This document shows, piece after piece, positions 62,911 to 64,000 of a stretch of DNA of 64,000 bases (positions are counted from its first letter, which is position 1; each line of letters starts with the position of its first letter). Position numbers and translations under genes: made by a program. The DNA lies in contig DAOQAK010000011.1 of the NCBI GenBank assembly GCA_035353855.1, forward strand, positions 10,907 to 74,906, in the 5' to 3' direction. Origin of the DNA: Bacteroidales bacterium (lineage in GTDB: Bacteria > Bacteroidota > Bacteroidia > Bacteroidales > CG2-30-32-10). Below the pieces are notes generated by a model. That model worked only from the letters and a program-made list of their open reading frames with translations. It had not been told where the DNA came from and searched no databases.

Positions 62911-63363
62911 TTTATTATCATTATATTTTCGTTGCGTTAAATAAATTATTTATATGCAAGTGGAAATCTATTGCTATTTATTCTCTTATAATTAAAACTC
63001 CTCTTTTTTAATAATAGTTCGGTAATTTATTTATGCAAGGACTAAAATCCTTTATAAATGTAGGTTTCACAGTAGCCCCGACCTTAAGGTCGGGGCTATT
63101 AAAACTCAATAAAATTGGGCTTTAGCCCAAAAGTTAATGAAAAATTACCGAACGGTTGTTTTAAGAAAGTCGAACATATTACTTTAAATATTCTTTTAAA
63201 TTATTTTATTGAAAAATTCTACTAAAAGTTCAATAAAATAGAATAGTTCATATTTTGATAAAATTTAATGTTTCATCATTTGCTATAGGAACATACATTA
63301 TTGAAATTGTTTCCGATTCGAAAGTAATGACTAAAAAATTATTAAAATTTAATTTTATTTTCA
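62911..63363. other. 453-base intergenic region containing a MITE-like element
   Basis: Between the small membrane protein and the DUF2141 gene. It holds a 137-bp inverted-repeat element at 63017-63153 (separate entry). The rest is AT-rich with no ORF recognised. Confidence 0.6.
63017..63153. mobile_element. 137-bp MITE-like element with three hairpins
   Basis: Terminal inverted repeats GTTCGGTAATTT (63017-63028) and AAATTACCGAAC (63142-63153). Inside are three hairpins: AAGGA/TCCTT (63037-63052), a perfect 26-bp palindrome at 63073-63098 starting TAGCCCCGACC and ending GGTCGGGGCTA, and TTGGGCT/AGCCCAA (63115-63130). There is no ORF. The hairpin words resemble REP-type sequences moved by REP-associated (TnpA_REP) transposases, which is an analogy only. 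No transposase is nearby. Confidence 0.7.
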
Positions 63364-63825
63364 ATGAAAACATTTGTCAAATCGGCTGCTTTAATAATTA
63401 TCGTTATTGTTATTTCTGCATTTAGTATTTCATTCGATTCGAAAAAAATTAGCCCATCAACGCAAAATATAAATCTTACTGTAAAACTTACCGGACTTGA
63501 TAAAATAAAAGGTAAGGCACATATTGCATTATGGAATAGCGCTAATGGTTATCCCGAAAAGGAAAAAGTTTATAAAGGAATATCAATGTTAGTAACGTCA
63601 ACTACATTGAAATATACTTTTAACATTCCTCCGGGCACTTACGCAATAGGCACTTTCCACGATGCCGATTCAAATGAGGAATTAAGTACTAATTTTTTTG
63701 GTATTCCAACTGAAGGTTTTGGATTCTCGAATAATTACAGACCGGTTTTCAGCAAACCTTCATTTGAAGATGTAAAAATCAATGTGCAAAAAAATACTGA
63801 AATTGAAATGATTTATATTTTTTAA
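63364..63825 (+). CDS. DUF2141 family secreted protein
   Basis: 153 residues with a signal segment (MKTFVKSAALIIIVIVISAFS). DUF2141 signature: LTGLDKIKGKAHIALWNS at the start of the domain, the turn YTFNIPPGTYAIGTFHDADSN and the C-terminal EGFGFSNNYRPVFSKPSFE. Function unknown; likely periplasmic or outer membrane. It lies downstream of the MITE-like element. Confidence 0.9.
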   Translation: MKTFVKSAALIIIVIVISAFSISFDSKKISPSTQNINLTVKLTGLDKIKGKAHIALWNSANGYPEKEKVYKGISMLVTSTTLKYTFNIPPGTYAIGTFHDADSNEELSTNFFGIPTEGFGFSNNYRPVFSKPSFEDVKINVQKNTEIEMIYIF

Positions 63826-64000
63826 CTGATTATAGAAAATAGTATTTATCTTAACCCGGTTACGAATAATTTTATTTATATTTATGCGTTTAATACGGGA
63901 TTCGGTTTAAATATTTTTTTTATGAAAAAAATGATTCGTATTATTTTTATACTCAAAGAAAACAGGTTTGCAAAAAATCAAGATTGAATGAGCTGAAAAT
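63826..64000. other. Right-edge region, no gene supported
   Basis: 175 bases to the window edge. A short frame at 63922 (MKKMIRIIFILKENRFAKNQ) ends quickly and has no family support, so I do not call it. Confidence 0.5.

Noticed and set aside
63922..63987. Short ORF at the right edge (MKKMIRIIFILKENRFAKNQ)
   Set aside because: About 21 codons with no recognised family and no promoter; likely chance in AT-rich DNA.
1..64000. CRISPR array or prophage
   Set aside because: No regularly spaced direct repeats and no phage structural genes were seen.

Overview
The window is about 64 kb of AT-rich DNA from a chromosome of the phylum Bacteroidota, probably a Bacteroidales-like lineage. Five lines of evidence support this. 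Several secreted proteins end in type IX secretion (T9SS) sorting domains of type A or type B. Lamin-tail, SprB-repeat, DUF4175, DUF2141 and DUF3108 proteins are present. Many genes are preceded by the Bacteroidota -7 promoter box TAnnTTTG. Two start codons appear to be TTG. Housekeeping enzymes (MnmG, RNase R, MetG, AspS, PolA, NadA, HU) are intact, so this is a core chromosome and not a plasmid.

Layout. 1-11.6 kb: a partial lipopolysaccharide flippase, then a tight minus-strand run transcribed as DUF4175 protein, anti-sigma-type ATPase, ybeY, mnmG, methyltransferase, NtrY-like kinase. Two perfect parS (ParB-binding) palindromes sit in the short gaps on either side of mnmG. 11.7-18 kb: RNase R and HU converge on a shared terminator, followed by a LytTR response regulator, a MORN/YwqK repeat protein and NadA. 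18.4-24.4 kb (plus): RpiB, LutB, a one-domain asparaginase, an RluB-type pseudouridine synthase and an AsmA-like protein. 24.4-30 kb: DinD, an M14 peptidase with an OB-fold-like partner, and MetG.

30-30.4 kb: a tRNA-Arg(CCT) gene that appears to have been invaded by a roughly 324 bp element carrying a GIY-YIG nuclease. The 5' half of the tRNA is duplicated upstream, and that copy is itself split by a 35 bp palindrome. This is the most unusual structure in the window.

30.5-47.1 kb: cell-envelope and secreted proteins (M15 peptidase, T9SS cargo, lipoproteins, beta-barrel, GT39-type membrane protein) with AspS. Two genes are broken: an M1 aminopeptidase with an in-frame TAG, and an SGNH-PKD-T9SS protein with three single-base deletions. 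47.2-52 kb: a defence island with two type II restriction-modification modules. The first is Dam plus DpnII plus an unknown protein with an internal 40-residue repeat and a HEPN-like motif. The second is a C-protein/putative endonuclease operon divergent from a beta-class adenine methyltransferase. Between them lies a 29-codon remnant of another methyltransferase, and a small gene before the methyltransferase carries two frameshifts. 52-64 kb: CysN with a CtpA-type protease, an intact M1 aminopeptidase, PolA, an epimerase, small membrane and secreted proteins, and a 137 bp MITE-like repeat.

All coordinates and motifs were read from the sequence by eye. Family names come from recognised motifs and were not confirmed by database search.
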